A program made the translations under genes and the position numbers. The notes below the pieces were generated by a model. It ran no database searches, was not told the origin of the DNA, and saw only the letters and a program-made list of their open reading frames with translations. A stretch of 64,000 nt of DNA from Aquimarina latercula DSM 2041. GTDB taxonomy: Bacteria > Bacteroidota > Bacteroidia > Flavobacteriales > Flavobacteriaceae. The DNA is taken from assembly GCF_000430645.1 (NCBI RefSeq), contig NZ_AUMK01000012.1, positions 157,563 through 221,562 on the forward strand. The letters are read 5' to 3'. Shown in pieces: positions 45,358-55,134 of the stretch (the first letter of the stretch is position 1; the number at the start of each line of letters is the position of its first letter).

Positions 45358-46653
45358 TTATAAATCAAATAACCTAGGAAGCCATAAACTTAACTCAGGA
45401 ATATAGGTGATTAAAACCAATACAAGTATCATAATTAAAAACAAAGGCATCAAAGGGCGAATTACTTTCTGAATACTTAATTCTGCTACACTACATCCTA
45501 CAAAAAGTACAGAACCCACAGGAGGCGTGCATAGTCCGATACAAAGGTTTAGAATCATAACAACACCAAAGTGGATAGGATTCATTCCTAAATCTGTTAC
45601 AATAGGTAAAAAAATTGGAGTGAAAATTAATACTGCTGGAGTCATATCCATAAAGACTCCCACAAATAATAAAATTAGATTGATAAGTATTAAAATAATA
45701 ATTGGATTATCACTAATTGAAAGTAATGCATTACTAATTTCTTGAGGAATGTTTTCATAAGACATTACCCAAGACATTGCAATAGAGGTTGCAATTAGTA
45801 ATAACACGATTGATGAGGTTTTTATAGTTTCTAATAATATTGGAGCAATGCTTTTAAGTGAAATTTCTTTATACAGAAGAGCTAATATAAAAGTGTAAAT
45901 AACTGCTATTGCAGAAGCCTCAGTAGCTGTGAAAATTCCGGCAACGATTCCTCCAATAACAACTACAAGTAAAAGAAGACTTGGTAATGCATCTAAAAAT
46001 CGTTTAAGAAAAACCTTAAGACTAACTAGTTTTTCTGTAGGATATTTTTTGATTACCGAATAAATACCAGCGACTAACATTAAAGCAAATCCAATCAATA
46101 AACCTGGGACATACCCAGCTACAAATAGAGCAGCAATAGAAACACCACCACTAGCTAGAGAATATATAATTAAAACATTACTTGGTGGGATTAATAAACC
46201 TGTCGTAGAACTAGTTATATTTACAGCAGCACTAAAAGATTTATCATACCCTTCTTTTTCCATCATTGGATTCATAAACCCACCAATAGCAGAAGCAGCT
46301 GCAACGGCGGAACCGGATATTGCACCAAAAAGCATACAAGCAAATATATTTACAAAAGCCAATCCTCCTGGTAAAGGTCCTACAATAGCTTTTGCGAAAT
46401 TTATGAGTCGTACTGCAATACCGCCTCGATTCATAATTTGACCTGCTAGTATGAAAAAAGGAATTGCAGAAAGGGTAAAACTGTCCAAAGATGTTGCCAT
46501 CCTTTGCGCTAACGTAGTAACTGATGGCATAAATGGCATGGCTACAATAAGGGTAAATAGTCCGGATAGACCAATGGCATACGCTACGGGAACTCGAATT
46601 GAGAGTAATACAAGAAAACTTAATGTTAGGATCAAAACTTCAGTATAATTCAT
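45358..46653 (-). CDS. TRAP transporter large permease (DctM type)
   Basis: The 431-residue protein is highly hydrophobic with the usual 12 or so helices. Family motifs include FTLSAIPFFILAGQIMNRGG and LLIPPSNVLIIYSLASGGVS, which belong to the large membrane subunit of tripartite ATP-independent periplasmic transporters. It carries the Na+-coupled transport of an organic acid, here most likely a uronate or unsaturated uronate, given the operon. Its start overlaps the small-permease gene by four bases. It is the last gene of the operon before the bidirectional terminator. Confidence 0.93.
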   Translation of the reverse strand: MNYTEVLILTLSFLVLLSIRVPVAYAIGLSGLFTLIVAMPFMPSVTTLAQRMATSLDSFTLSAIPFFILAGQIMNRGGIAVRLINFAKAIVGPLPGGLAFVNIFACMLFGAISGSAVAAASAIGGFMNPMMEKEGYDKSFSAAVNITSSTTGLLIPPSNVLIIYSLASGGVSIAALFVAGYVPGLLIGFALMLVAGIYSVIKKYPTEKLVSLKVFLKRFLDALPSLLLLVVVIGGIVAGIFTATEASAIAVIYTFILALLYKEISLKSIAPILLETIKTSSIVLLLIATSIAMSWVMSYENIPQEISNALLSISDNPIIILILINLILLFVGVFMDMTPAVLIFTPIFLPIVTDLGMNPIHFGVVMILNLCIGLCTPPVGSVLFVGCSVAELSIQKVIRPLMPLFLIMILVLVLITYIPELSLWLPRLFDL

Positions 46654-47117
46654 AATACAAGATCTTTTTTACGTAATAGTATGACTAAAGAATAATAACA
46701 GATCAATAAGCCACTTATAGGAATTACCAAATAAATAAATCCTAAAGGAATTTCTAGTGTAGCTGATTTTTGCTGAAACACAAATGTTAACCAACAAAGT
46801 CTTACTCCTCCGATAACCATAACAAGAAATCCAAAAATTAAAACAGATCCTTGCACAATACTTTCATATAATTTTTGTCTTTTAGCTACAATATGAGAAG
46901 GTATCAGATCTATGGCAAGATGTAAGCGTTTTCCTGTGGCGTATGCCGCTCCCAATAGGCCTAGCCATATTAAGGAGAAGCTCGAAATCTCGTCAGTAAT
47001 AGTACTGGGGGATTTTAATAAAAACCTTGAAAACACCTGCCATATAACACTAAATAACATCAATGAGAATATTAGAATTAGCGCTTTTTCTAAAAATGTA
47101 TCTATTGTTTTTCTCAT
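46650..47117 (-). CDS. TRAP transporter small permease (DctQ type)
   Basis: The 155-residue protein has four predicted membrane helices (LILIFSLMLFSVIWQVFSRF, then FSLIWLGLLGAAYATGKRLH and GSVLIFGFLVMVIGGVRL). The WLGLLGAAYATGKRLHLAID stretch is typical of DctQ subunits. It couples the large permease to the binding protein. Four-base overlaps on both sides with the other two TRAP genes show tight coexpression. Confidence 0.92.
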   Translation of the reverse strand: MRKTIDTFLEKALILIFSLMLFSVIWQVFSRFLLKSPSTITDEISSFSLIWLGLLGAAYATGKRLHLAIDLIPSHIVAKRQKLYESIVQGSVLIFGFLVMVIGGVRLCWLTFVFQQKSATLEIPLGFIYLVIPISGLLICYYSLVILLRKKDLVL

Positions 47118-48094
47118 TGCTTTGTGTTTTTGATATTCTTAATTAAGGATAGCATATCAGGATTATCTTGAAACATTTTTTGAATACTTTCTGTCTCCTG
47201 TTCGAACAAAGTTTTGTCAGGAGTTATAATTTCGACTCCAGATGTGGTAATAATATCCAAGGATTCCTTTTCTGATGCAGCCCATAACTTACGTTGTTCT
47301 ATTGTAGATTCTCTCGCAGCTTCTTTTAACCAGATTTGTTCCTGCTCCGATAATCGTTCCCAAGTATCTAAACCAATTAATAAAACATCAGGAACGGCAG
47401 TATGTTGATCAAGACTAAAGTATTTACATATTTCATAATGTTTAGAGGTATAAAAACTGGGCAGGTTGTTTTCTGCGCCGTCGACAACACCTTGTTGTAG
47501 AGCTGTGTATAATTCTCCCCATGAAATGGGAGTGGGAGATCCTCCTAAAGAATTGACCATTGCAACAGCCATATTACTTTTTTGAACTCTTATTTTCAAA
47601 CCCTTAAGATCTTCTGGAGTCGTTATAGGCTTCTCTTTTGTATAGAAACTACGACTTCCTGCATCATAAAAAGTTAACCCTCTTAGTCGATATTTATCTC
47701 CTTTAGTAAGCATTTCATCTCCAATAGCTCCATCAAAAACCTGAAAAGCGTGTTGTCTATCTCTAAATAGATATGGAATACTAAAAACCTTGTATTCTGT
47801 GATAAAGTTTTCTAAGACAGCTGCAGAAACTTTGGTAATGTCTAGACTTCCAATTTGTAGTAATTCAAGACATTCACGTTCTGCACCCAATTGACCACTT
47901 GGGTATAATTTAACTTGTAAAGTTCCGTTTGATTTTTTTTTAAGTTTTTCACCTAAAATAATCATTGCTTTATGCACAGGATGTTTGGTGTCTAATGTGT
48001 GCGCTAGTCTTAGTATTTTGACTTCTTTTTTCGTAGAACAAGATCCTATTATTAATAGTCCTATAAAAAGTGGAAATAGTATCTTGATTCTCAT
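47114..48094 (-). CDS. TRAP transporter substrate-binding protein (DctP type), lipoprotein
   Basis: The 326-residue protein has a lipoprotein signal (FPLFIGLLIIGSC, lipobox ending at Cys19), so it is probably anchored to a membrane. The mature part has the DctP fold pattern: LAHTLDTKHPVHKAM at the ligand cleft, YPSGQLGAERECLELLQIGS and LKGLKIRVQKSNMAV, then WGELYTALQQGVVDGAENN. The conserved Arg of IRVQKS usually binds the carboxylate of the ligand. Given its operon, hexuronates are the likely ligands; this is inferred from context. Confidence 0.92.
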   Translation of the reverse strand: MRIKILFPLFIGLLIIGSCSTKKEVKILRLAHTLDTKHPVHKAMIILGEKLKKKSNGTLQVKLYPSGQLGAERECLELLQIGSLDITKVSAAVLENFITEYKVFSIPYLFRDRQHAFQVFDGAIGDEMLTKGDKYRLRGLTFYDAGSRSFYTKEKPITTPEDLKGLKIRVQKSNMAVAMVNSLGGSPTPISWGELYTALQQGVVDGAENNLPSFYTSKHYEICKYFSLDQHTAVPDVLLIGLDTWERLSEQEQIWLKEAARESTIEQRKLWAASEKESLDIITTSGVEIITPDKTLFEQETESIQKMFQDNPDMLSLIKNIKNTKQ

Positions 48095-48098
48095 GATA

Positions 48099-48764
48099 TT
48101 AGTTGTTTTTAATTTCTTTAATGCTCACCAATACTTCTTTTATATCCGAAGAAAGTTTTAAGAAATCGTTGTTCTTAATATTGTTTTTACTAAAAAGTAG
48201 AGATCCCATTCCAACACAACTTACTCCAGAATCAAACCATAATCTTAAATTTTCCAGAGAAGGTTGTACACCTCCGGTAGGCATTATTTTAGTTTTAGGT
48301 AAAACAGTTTTAATAGCTTTGATGAAATCTACACCTAAAACATTACCAGGGAAGGCTTTAATTAATTTTGCTCCTAGTTGTTGAGCACTATAAACTTCTG
48401 TAACGGTAGCACATCCTGGGACCCATAACACTTCTTTTTTATTGCAATAATTAGCGATTTCAGGGATTAATGCCGGAGAAACTATAAAATCTGCTTGAGC
48501 GTTAAGAAATTGTTCAACCTCAGTTTTAGTAAAAATGGTTCCTATACCTAAAATTAGATCATTGTACTTTAATGCATATTTTCGTAATTCAGTAAAAACG
48601 GAGAGTGCTTTTTCATTTCTATTTGTGAATTCAAAAACTCTGACACCTGCTTCATATGAAGCATCTAATACTTTTTTAGTAACTTCAATATCTTGATGAT
48701 TAAAAACAGGAATTAATCCGGTTTTTTCCATTATTGTGATGATGTGTTCTGCAGAGTTTTTCAT
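48099..48764 (-). CDS. eda: 2-keto-3-deoxy-6-phosphogluconate aldolase
   Basis: The 221-residue class I aldolase splits KDPG into pyruvate and glyceraldehyde 3-phosphate, the final step of the uronate pathway encoded here. Motifs include GVRVFEFTNR, LGIGTIFT, VPGCATVTEV and the Schiff-base Lys in KLIKAFPGNV, followed by the phosphate-binding MPTGGVQPSLEN. Its start follows the kinase stop without a gap (48764/48765). Confidence 0.93.
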   Translation of the reverse strand: MKNSAEHIITIMEKTGLIPVFNHQDIEVTKKVLDASYEAGVRVFEFTNRNEKALSVFTELRKYALKYNDLILGIGTIFTKTEVEQFLNAQADFIVSPALIPEIANYCNKKEVLWVPGCATVTEVYSAQQLGAKLIKAFPGNVLGVDFIKAIKTVLPKTKIMPTGGVQPSLENLRLWFDSGVSCVGMGSLLFSKNNIKNNDFLKLSSDIKEVLVSIKEIKNN

Positions 48765-49760
48765 TTATCTTAATAGTCTTCCAATGTTATCCCCTTGTAC
48801 TAGTTGTTCTATTTCTTCTACAGAAACTAAATTTGCATCTCCAAGAATTCCATGTTTCAATACTGCAGAAGCCACGGAAAATTCAAGAGCATCATCCTCT
48901 TCTTTGTGCATCAATCCATAAATTAATCCTGCCATAAAAGCATCACCACCGCCAATGCGATCTACAATGTTTTCCATAGTATAAGTTTTAGAGACATTGT
49001 ATTTATTATTTCTCCAAAGTATTGCCGATAACTTATTTTGAGATGCAGAAATGATTTCTCGTTGGGTATTAGATAGTGTATGCACAGTAGTGTATTTCTG
49101 CTGTACTTTTTTACATCCTTCTTCAAAGTTGTTTGCTGAAATGTCTAGGCAATTTTCAAAATCAGTAAGCCCACCTACGATAACATTAGTTTTGCTAATA
49201 AGCTCAGGCATTATTTCTAAAGGTGATTTCCCATATTGCCATAGGTTTCTTCTATAATTAATATCTCCACTTACTGTTATTCCTAATTTTTGCGCCGAAG
49301 TCAAAGCATCGAGACATAGTTGAGCTGCGGATTCAGAGATCGCCGGTGTAATTCCTGTCCAATGAAACCAATCTACATCCTTTAAAATTTCATCCCAGTT
49401 AAAAATAGTAGGGTTTAATTTTGAAAAGGAAGAATCAAAACGGTCATATATGATTTTAGAAGATCGTTGCATAACACCATTTTCTAAAAAATAAAGTCCC
49501 ATTCTTCCATCATTGAATTTTATGTTATTAGTGTCAACTCCTGACTTTTTTAAGTAGTTGCAAGCAGTTTTTCCTATCGAATGATTTGGAAATGAAGTGA
49601 TATGAGTAGCGCTGACATTCCATTGTGCAAGAGAGATTGCAACATTAGCTTCTGTTCCGCCAAAATGCGCCCTATATGTATTCGATTGCTCGAATCGCTC
49701 ATGCGTAGCAGTAGTAAGACGCATTAGAACCTCACCTAAAGTGACAACTCTTTTTTTCAT
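48765..49760 (-). CDS. kdgK: 2-keto-3-deoxygluconate kinase (PfkB family)
   Basis: The 331-residue PfkB-type sugar kinase has the N-terminal GEVLMRLTTATHERFEQSN and HFGGTEANVAISLA motifs and the C-terminal catalytic motif VDRIGGGDAFMAGLIYG with the base Asp. Its place between eda and kduD/kduI supports KDG as substrate, giving KDPG for the aldolase. It overlaps the DUF4861 gene by four bases. Confidence 0.92.
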   Translation of the reverse strand: MKKRVVTLGEVLMRLTTATHERFEQSNTYRAHFGGTEANVAISLAQWNVSATHITSFPNHSIGKTACNYLKKSGVDTNNIKFNDGRMGLYFLENGVMQRSSKIIYDRFDSSFSKLNPTIFNWDEILKDVDWFHWTGITPAISESAAQLCLDALTSAQKLGITVSGDINYRRNLWQYGKSPLEIMPELISKTNVIVGGLTDFENCLDISANNFEEGCKKVQQKYTTVHTLSNTQREIISASQNKLSAILWRNNKYNVSKTYTMENIVDRIGGGDAFMAGLIYGLMHKEEDDALEFSVASAVLKHGILGDANLVSVEEIEQLVQGDNIGRLLR

Positions 49761-50998
49761 TTTATTAATATTGGATTTGATAATTTTTCACTCATTTCCG
49801 AAACTATTTTATCAAAACCTTCATAGGTATTGAATTGGGCATTGGATTGTTCCCATCCCGCAAGGAAGTAAAAAGTGGTAGGTTTTTTATCTGAGGCATT
49901 CATTACAGTGTAGTAGGTTGTAGTAATATCTGTATTTTCCTTAGGAGTTTGTCCTTCGTTGATAAAATCTTTTTCAGGGACTATGATCGCCATACCAAGA
50001 AAGTCATTATTCTCTGATTGTGCTCCGAAAGTCTCTAGAATGAAATGCTTTTTTGAGGATTTAGAGTATTTATCGTTAGGTTTTAAATTTACAATACCGG
50101 TAACCAAATCCATTTGATTGGTTGCACCTCTAAAAAACACTTGACTCTGGTACCCCCATTGTCCTTTCCAAATGGTAATTCTATGGACAACATCTATATT
50201 TTGATCTCCAATTTTTGAATTCCTGTAAATCATGTCAAAAACTGATCTTATAGGCCCTTCCATAACAGTTTTAAATTCTGCTTGGTCCTTACCAGTAAGC
50301 CTGATCAGTGAGTCATTATATTTTATAGCCAATGCTCCAGCTCCAAGAGAGTTTCCAACTTTTAGGACATCCATCCCCCAGTCATCTAATTCATGATAAT
50401 TTCCTTCTCCTAAACCTACGCGATCTAATACAAGTTCGGAGGTGTTTTTTCCAAAAATATCAATACCATTTCGTGGATCAAAATAGAATCTAAAGCCTAC
50501 TTTATCATTCTCCCAAGCTGGTCCTTCCATTTGATAAAAAATACTATCATTGGTTCGTGGGTCACCTGTTCGCTTTTGCTCTAAAACTTCTTTTACAGTA
50601 TTTTTATTAGTTCCAATTCCGAACCTAATATTTGTTCTTGGAGTAAACGAAGGAATACTTTCTGTAGCTATTGTTGTTAATTCTAGTTTTTGAGTTTGAT
50701 TTGCTTTAAAGTCAAGGGTTAAGCTTAATTCATCCCACTCCTCCTTTTTTTCTAGGTTATCTAATTGAAAAGGAATGATTCTTCCAGACGAATCTTTAAT
50801 TATAGGAACTCTATTATCGGAGATACTGTCTAACTTGTTTATTATTATGTCTTTGGGAATAATAATACTCTCATCCATTCTATCTATAGAAGAATTATTT
50901 GTAAAGCTGATATATTTTTTACCTTGATCAGATACGGATTCCTTTTTGCAACTTATTACTGTAAGCGTTAAGGAAATAATGATGCATAGATGTTTCAT
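49757..50998 (-). CDS. DUF4861 family lipoprotein
   Basis: The 413-residue product has a lipoprotein signal (CIIISLTLTVISCKK, lipobox VISC). The mature part has the pattern of DUF4861 proteins found in uronate and other acidic-polysaccharide loci of Bacteroidota: ESIIIPKDIIINKLDSI at the start, NTVKEVLEQKRTGDPRTND, then WGMDVLKVGNSLGAGALAIK and FFRGATNQMDLVTGIVNLK. The enzymatic role is not known to me. Its start overlaps the stop of kduD by one base and its end overlaps kdgK by four, so it is locked into the uronate operon and should act on the same substrates or oligosaccharides in the periplasm. Confidence 0.85.
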   Translation of the reverse strand: MKHLCIIISLTLTVISCKKESVSDQGKKYISFTNNSSIDRMDESIIIPKDIIINKLDSISDNRVPIIKDSSGRIIPFQLDNLEKKEEWDELSLTLDFKANQTQKLELTTIATESIPSFTPRTNIRFGIGTNKNTVKEVLEQKRTGDPRTNDSIFYQMEGPAWENDKVGFRFYFDPRNGIDIFGKNTSELVLDRVGLGEGNYHELDDWGMDVLKVGNSLGAGALAIKYNDSLIRLTGKDQAEFKTVMEGPIRSVFDMIYRNSKIGDQNIDVVHRITIWKGQWGYQSQVFFRGATNQMDLVTGIVNLKPNDKYSKSSKKHFILETFGAQSENNDFLGMAIIVPEKDFINEGQTPKENTDITTTYYTVMNASDKKPTTFYFLAGWEQSNAQFNTYEGFDKIVSEMSEKLSNPILIK

Positions 50999-51792
50999 TA
51001 CTTTTCGTTTGTAGGTTTACCAATAGTTGCTAGAATACCACCATCTACATAGAGAATATGCCCATTTACAAAATCACTTGCCTTAGAAGCTAAAAATATA
51101 GCTGTACCTGCCAAGTCGCTAGGGTCGCCCCATTTAGCAGCTGGAGTACGATTAATGATAAAATCATTAAACGGATGTCCGTCTATACGGATTGGTGCTG
51201 TTTGTTCCGTAGCAAAATATCCTGGACCAATTCCATTCACTTGTATATTGTATTTTGCCCATTCTGTAGCCATATTCTGAGTAAGCATTTTTAATCCTCC
51301 CTTCGCAGCAGCGTATGCACCAACAGTATTACGCCCTAATTCGCTCATCATAGAGCAGATATTAATTATTTTCCCTGATTTTCTTTCGATCATTCCCTGA
51401 ACTACGTGCTTAGAAACTATAAATGGGCTAACAAGGTCTACGTCAATTACTTCTTTAAAATCAGAAACTTCCATTTTTTCTAGAGGCGTACGTTTTATAA
51501 TACCCGCATTATTAATTAGAATATGGATAGGACCTACTTCTTCTTCAATTTGTTTAATAGCATTTTTTACTTCTTCTTCATTAGTTACATCGAATTTATA
51601 ACCTCGAGCATCTATTCCTAATTCTTTATATGAATCTACTGCATTGTTGATTTTTTCTTGAGAGGAATTTCCATTTACGATAATTTTAGCTCCTGCAAGT
51701 CCTAATCCTTTGGCCATAGCCATACCTAAACCATGTGTTGATCCTGTAATTAGAGCATTTTTATCTTTTACATCAAATAGTGATAGTGACAT
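50998..51792 (-). CDS. kduD: SDR oxidoreductase, 2-deoxy-D-gluconate 3-dehydrogenase type
   Basis: The 264-residue short-chain dehydrogenase has the nucleotide motif ALITGSTHGLGMAMAKGL, the NNAGI motif, the catalytic Ser in INICSMMSELG and YAAAKGG. It is typical of KduD (2-keto-3-deoxygluconate forming), which reduces DKII to KDG after isomerisation by KduI. The gene follows kduI by eight bases. Confidence 0.9.
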   Translation of the reverse strand: MSLSLFDVKDKNALITGSTHGLGMAMAKGLGLAGAKIIVNGNSSQEKINNAVDSYKELGIDARGYKFDVTNEEEVKNAIKQIEEEVGPIHILINNAGIIKRTPLEKMEVSDFKEVIDVDLVSPFIVSKHVVQGMIERKSGKIINICSMMSELGRNTVGAYAAAKGGLKMLTQNMATEWAKYNIQVNGIGPGYFATEQTAPIRIDGHPFNDFIINRTPAAKWGDPSDLAGTAIFLASKASDFVNGHILYVDGGILATIGKPTNEK

Positions 51793-51800
51793 AATGTGAC

Positions 51801-52640
51801 TTATTTAAGATCTGTAATTTTACATGTATCCATATCCCCATAATCCAAATTCTCTCCGGCCATTCCCCAAATGAATGTGTAGTTAGAGGTTCCTGAACCA
51901 GAATGTATAGACCAAGGAGGTGAAATTACAGCTTGCTCATTCTGCATCCAGATATGTCTGGTTTCGTGTGTTTGCCCCATAAAATGACAGACAGATTGAT
52001 CATTTGGTACTTCAAAATAGAAATATACTTCCATTCTTCTATCATGAGAATGTGCTGGCATTGTATTCCATACACTACCTTTTTTTAATTCTGTCATTCC
52101 CATTTGTAATTGACAAGTTTCTACGACACCACCAACAATAAGCTGTATCACCGTTCTATGATTAGAAGTTTCTAAAGAGCCTAATTCTATTTTATTGGCC
52201 TTTTCTTTAGTTACTTTTACCGTAGGATAACTATGATGTGCTGGTGCAGAATTGATATAGAATTTAGCAGGATTTGATGAACTCTGACTTTTAAATACTA
52301 CTTCTTTATTTCCTTTTCCCACATATAAAGCTTCTTTGTATTCTAGTTCATAAGAAGTTCCATCTACTATAACTTCCCCTTTTCCTCCAACATTAATAAT
52401 TCCCAGCTCTCTTCTTTCTAAAAAATAGTCCGCTTTTATGGGATCGATAGGTTCTAGTTTTAAAGTATCCTTTGGCACCACCGATCCAGCGATATACCTG
52501 TCGTAATGCGAATATGTAAGATTTATTTGTCCTAACTGCATTAGGTTTTCTATCAAAAATTCATCTCTTAATTCTGTAGTATCCATTGCTTTTACAGCTT
52601 TAGGGTGAGATGCATATCTGGATTCGTAAGCAGTAGCCAT
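51801..52640 (-). CDS. kduI: 5-keto-4-deoxyuronate isomerase
   Basis: The 279-residue cupin enzyme converts 5-keto-4-deoxyuronate (from unsaturated uronates) to DKII. Motifs include [20 protein letters not shown], the metal-binding His/Glu set in [18 protein letters not shown] and [20 protein letters not shown], and the end ENLDYGDMD. Length and motifs are normal. This gene is a strong marker for breakdown of lyase products. Confidence 0.95.
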   Translation of the reverse strand: MATAYESRYASHPKAVKAMDTTELRDEFLIENLMQLGQINLTYSHYDRYIAGSVVPKDTLKLEPIDPIKADYFLERRELGIINVGGKGEVIVDGTSYELEYKEALYVGKGNKEVVFKSQSSSNPAKFYINSAPAHHSYPTVKVTKEKANKIELGSLETSNHRTVIQLIVGGVVETCQLQMGMTELKKGSVWNTMPAHSHDRRMEVYFYFEVPNDQSVCHFMGQTHETRHIWMQNEQAVISPPWSIHSGSGTSNYTFIWGMAGENLDYGDMDTCKITDLK

Positions 52641-52658
52641 AATTTTATGTTTTAGTTG

Positions 52659-53843
52659 TTATAGTATTGATTTTCTAATTCCCATTTCCAAGCCTCTTAA
52701 TTCTGCTAAACCTCTTAATCTTCCGATTCCTGAATACCCTGGATTTGTTTTTTTATGTTGGTCATCTAACATTTTATGACCGTGATCTGGTCGCATTGGA
52801 ATATTAAGATCGGATCGACCAACTTTCTTCCTTTTCTTTTGTTCATTTATTAGAGATCTCATTACTTCATACATATCCACATCACCTTCTAGATGATTAG
52901 CTTCATAAAAGTTTCCTTTTTCATCTCTTTTAGTACTTCTTAAATGAATAAAATGTATTCGACTTCCTAAACGTTCTATCATATTTGGTAAATCATTATC
53001 AGGACGAAGCCCAAAGGATCCGGTACAAAATGTTAACCCATTATTGGTAGAGTCTACAGCGTTATATAAATCCATAATATCTTTTTCTGTGCTTACTACT
53101 CGTGGTAGACCAAGGATTGGATATGGAGGATCGTCTGGGTGGATGCACATAAGTACTCCGGATTGTTCTGCTGTAGGTATAATATCTTTTAAAAATGAAA
53201 AGAGATGTTCTTTTAATTCTTTAGCTCCAATATCTTTATAAGTATTTAAAATGGCATTAAAGTCTTTTAACGAATATCCTTCTTCTGCACCTGGTAAACC
53301 GGCGATTATGTTATTTACTAAGAGTTTCTTTTGCTCTTCAGACATTTGTTTTTCTAATATCTTAGCATTTTTAATTTGTGTATCAGTGTACTCTTTTAGT
53401 GCATTTGGTCTATTAAGTAATAATAGATCAAAAACTGCGAATTCAGTTGCGTCAAAACGTAATGCAGTTGATCCATCCGAAACTTTGTATTCTAGATTTG
53501 TTCTGGTCCAATCGAGAACAGGCATGAAGTTATAGCAGATGATATTGATTTCGCAAGCACCAAGGTTTTGTATTGTAGTTTTGTAATTTTCTATGTATTT
53601 AATATAGTTTCCAGATCTGGTTTTTATGTTTTCGTGAATTGGAACGCTTTCCACAACAGACCATTTTAATCCGGATGCTTCAATGATTTCCTTTCTTTTT
53701 AGTATTTCTTCTATTATCCAAACTTCTCCATTTGGGATATGATGTAAAGCGGATACAATACCAGTTGCTCCAGCTTGTTTTATGTCGGATAATGATACTG
53801 GATCATTAGGTCCATACCATCGCCATGTTTTTTCTAATTTCAT
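52659..53843 (-). CDS. uxuA: Mannonate dehydratase
   Basis: The 394-residue enzyme dehydrates D-mannonate to KDG. Family features are [20 protein letters not shown], the [13 protein letters not shown] stretch, [18 protein letters not shown] and the metal site residues around [28 protein letters not shown] and RPDHGHKM. It marks the saturated-glucuronate branch that joins the lyase branch at KDG. The glucuronate isomerase (UxaC) expected upstream of it is not in the window. Confidence 0.95.
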   Translation of the reverse strand: MKLEKTWRWYGPNDPVSLSDIKQAGATGIVSALHHIPNGEVWIIEEILKRKEIIEASGLKWSVVESVPIHENIKTRSGNYIKYIENYKTTIQNLGACEINIICYNFMPVLDWTRTNLEYKVSDGSTALRFDATEFAVFDLLLLNRPNALKEYTDTQIKNAKILEKQMSEEQKKLLVNNIIAGLPGAEEGYSLKDFNAILNTYKDIGAKELKEHLFSFLKDIIPTAEQSGVLMCIHPDDPPYPILGLPRVVSTEKDIMDLYNAVDSTNNGLTFCTGSFGLRPDNDLPNMIERLGSRIHFIHLRSTKRDEKGNFYEANHLEGDVDMYEVMRSLINEQKKRKKVGRSDLNIPMRPDHGHKMLDDQHKKTNPGYSGIGRLRGLAELRGLEMGIRKSIL

Positions 53844-53853
53844 ATATTATATA

Positions 53854-54684
53854 TTAAACACCGCTAAAAGCGCTAAAACCTCCATCAATGGGAACGACAA
53901 TACCAGTTACAAACTTGGAGCCTTCTCCGCATAACCATTCTGTAGTTCCAATAAGATCCTCGGGGTTCCCATATCTGCCCATTGGAGTTTGTTCTATGAT
54001 AGTTTTACCTCTTTGGGTTAGATTTCCTTCAGAATCTGTTAATAACGATCTATTTTGATCCGTTAAGAAAAAACCAGGTGCTAGAGCATTTACTCTAATA
54101 CCCACTTTCGCAAAATGTACAGCAAGCCATTGTGTGAAATTTGATATCGCTGCTTTTGCTCCACTATACGCTGGAATTTTGGTTAATGGAGTAAATGCAT
54201 TCATGGATGATATATTGAGAATGCAACAATTTTCTTTACCCACCATTTCTTTTGCAAAAACTTGGGTTGGTAATAAAGTCCCTATAAAATTGAGATTAAA
54301 AACGAATTGAATTCCTTCTGTATCTAAATCAAAAAAACTTTTAAAATCATTTTGATTATTTTCCAAATCTTTTAATCTAAGGTGCGTGTTCGAAGTTGTC
54401 CCTTTTGGGTGATTTCCACCAGCTCCGTTAATTAAAATATCGCAGCTACCTAATTTTGAATTAATCTCGGATTGTGCTTTTAATAAAGATTCTTTACTAA
54501 GTACATCTGCAGCAATACCAATCGCTGAACCACCTTGTTTTTTAATCTCTTGTGCAACTTTTTCTGCTGCATCTTTTCTTAAATCCAAAATAGCAAGTTG
54601 TGCTCCTTTTTTAGCCAATGCTAATGCTATTGTTTTCCCTAAAACTCCACCGCCACCAGTGAGTACTACTACCTTATTATCCAT
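53854..54684 (-). CDS. SDR-type D-mannonate oxidoreductase (fructuronate reductase)
   Basis: The 276-residue SDR has the nucleotide motif VVLTGGGGVLGKTIALALA, NGAGGNHPKG and the active-site set Ser (ILNISSMNAF) and Tyr-x3-Lys (AYSGAKAAI). It resembles the SDR enzymes encoded with uxuA in Bacillus and Bacteroidota, which reduce fructuronate to mannonate. It is the first gene of the operon, immediately upstream of uxuA by ten bases. Confidence 0.78.
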   Translation of the reverse strand: MDNKVVVLTGGGGVLGKTIALALAKKGAQLAILDLRKDAAEKVAQEIKKQGGSAIGIAADVLSKESLLKAQSEINSKLGSCDILINGAGGNHPKGTTSNTHLRLKDLENNQNDFKSFFDLDTEGIQFVFNLNFIGTLLPTQVFAKEMVGKENCCILNISSMNAFTPLTKIPAYSGAKAAISNFTQWLAVHFAKVGIRVNALAPGFFLTDQNRSLLTDSEGNLTQRGKTIIEQTPMGRYGNPEDLIGTTEWLCGEGSKFVTGIVVPIDGGFSAFSGV

Positions 54685-55134
54685 ATTTACAATAGAAAGA
54701 ATTCATCTATTTCAAATTTGAAACTTTTATTACAATTAAGATTTAAATTTTAGAGAAGGATCATACGGAAATAAGTATAAAAAAGTACAATGAATTGATT
54801 TTCAGTGTATTAATTTTTTACTGGTTTAAATGTAAATTTTCTTAAAAAATTGAATATGCTGTTTGTTTTCAAAGGATTATGTTGAGTTTTTGATAAATTT
54901 TGAAGACAATTTTTGAATTATTCGAACAATTAGCGCCCTTAATCCGAACTATTAGGATAGTAGGTTTTAATAGTTTTGAAACAACCTATTTTTCATAATA
55001 GATTATAATCGATAAACTTATTCTTAGAATAGAGAGGTACATTTTAAGTTTTAACTTATAAATGTATGAGTACTGTTGATAACATATAATAATGATAAAA
55101 TAAGTTTTTCTAGGACTATAAAAAGAAATATAGA
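54685..55134. promoter_or_regulatory. Divergent control region of the uronate operon and the beta-helix lyase gene
   Basis: The region of 450 AT-rich bases must drive the minus-strand operon and probably the plus-strand gene at 55135. It holds a 14-bp palindrome, TTTCAAATTTGAAA (54710-54723), 26 bases upstream of the operon's start codon, whose half site matches that of the 22-bp palindrome at 20790. Binding by the hybrid two-component regulator encoded nearby is possible but not shown. I see no gene. Confidence 0.45.
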
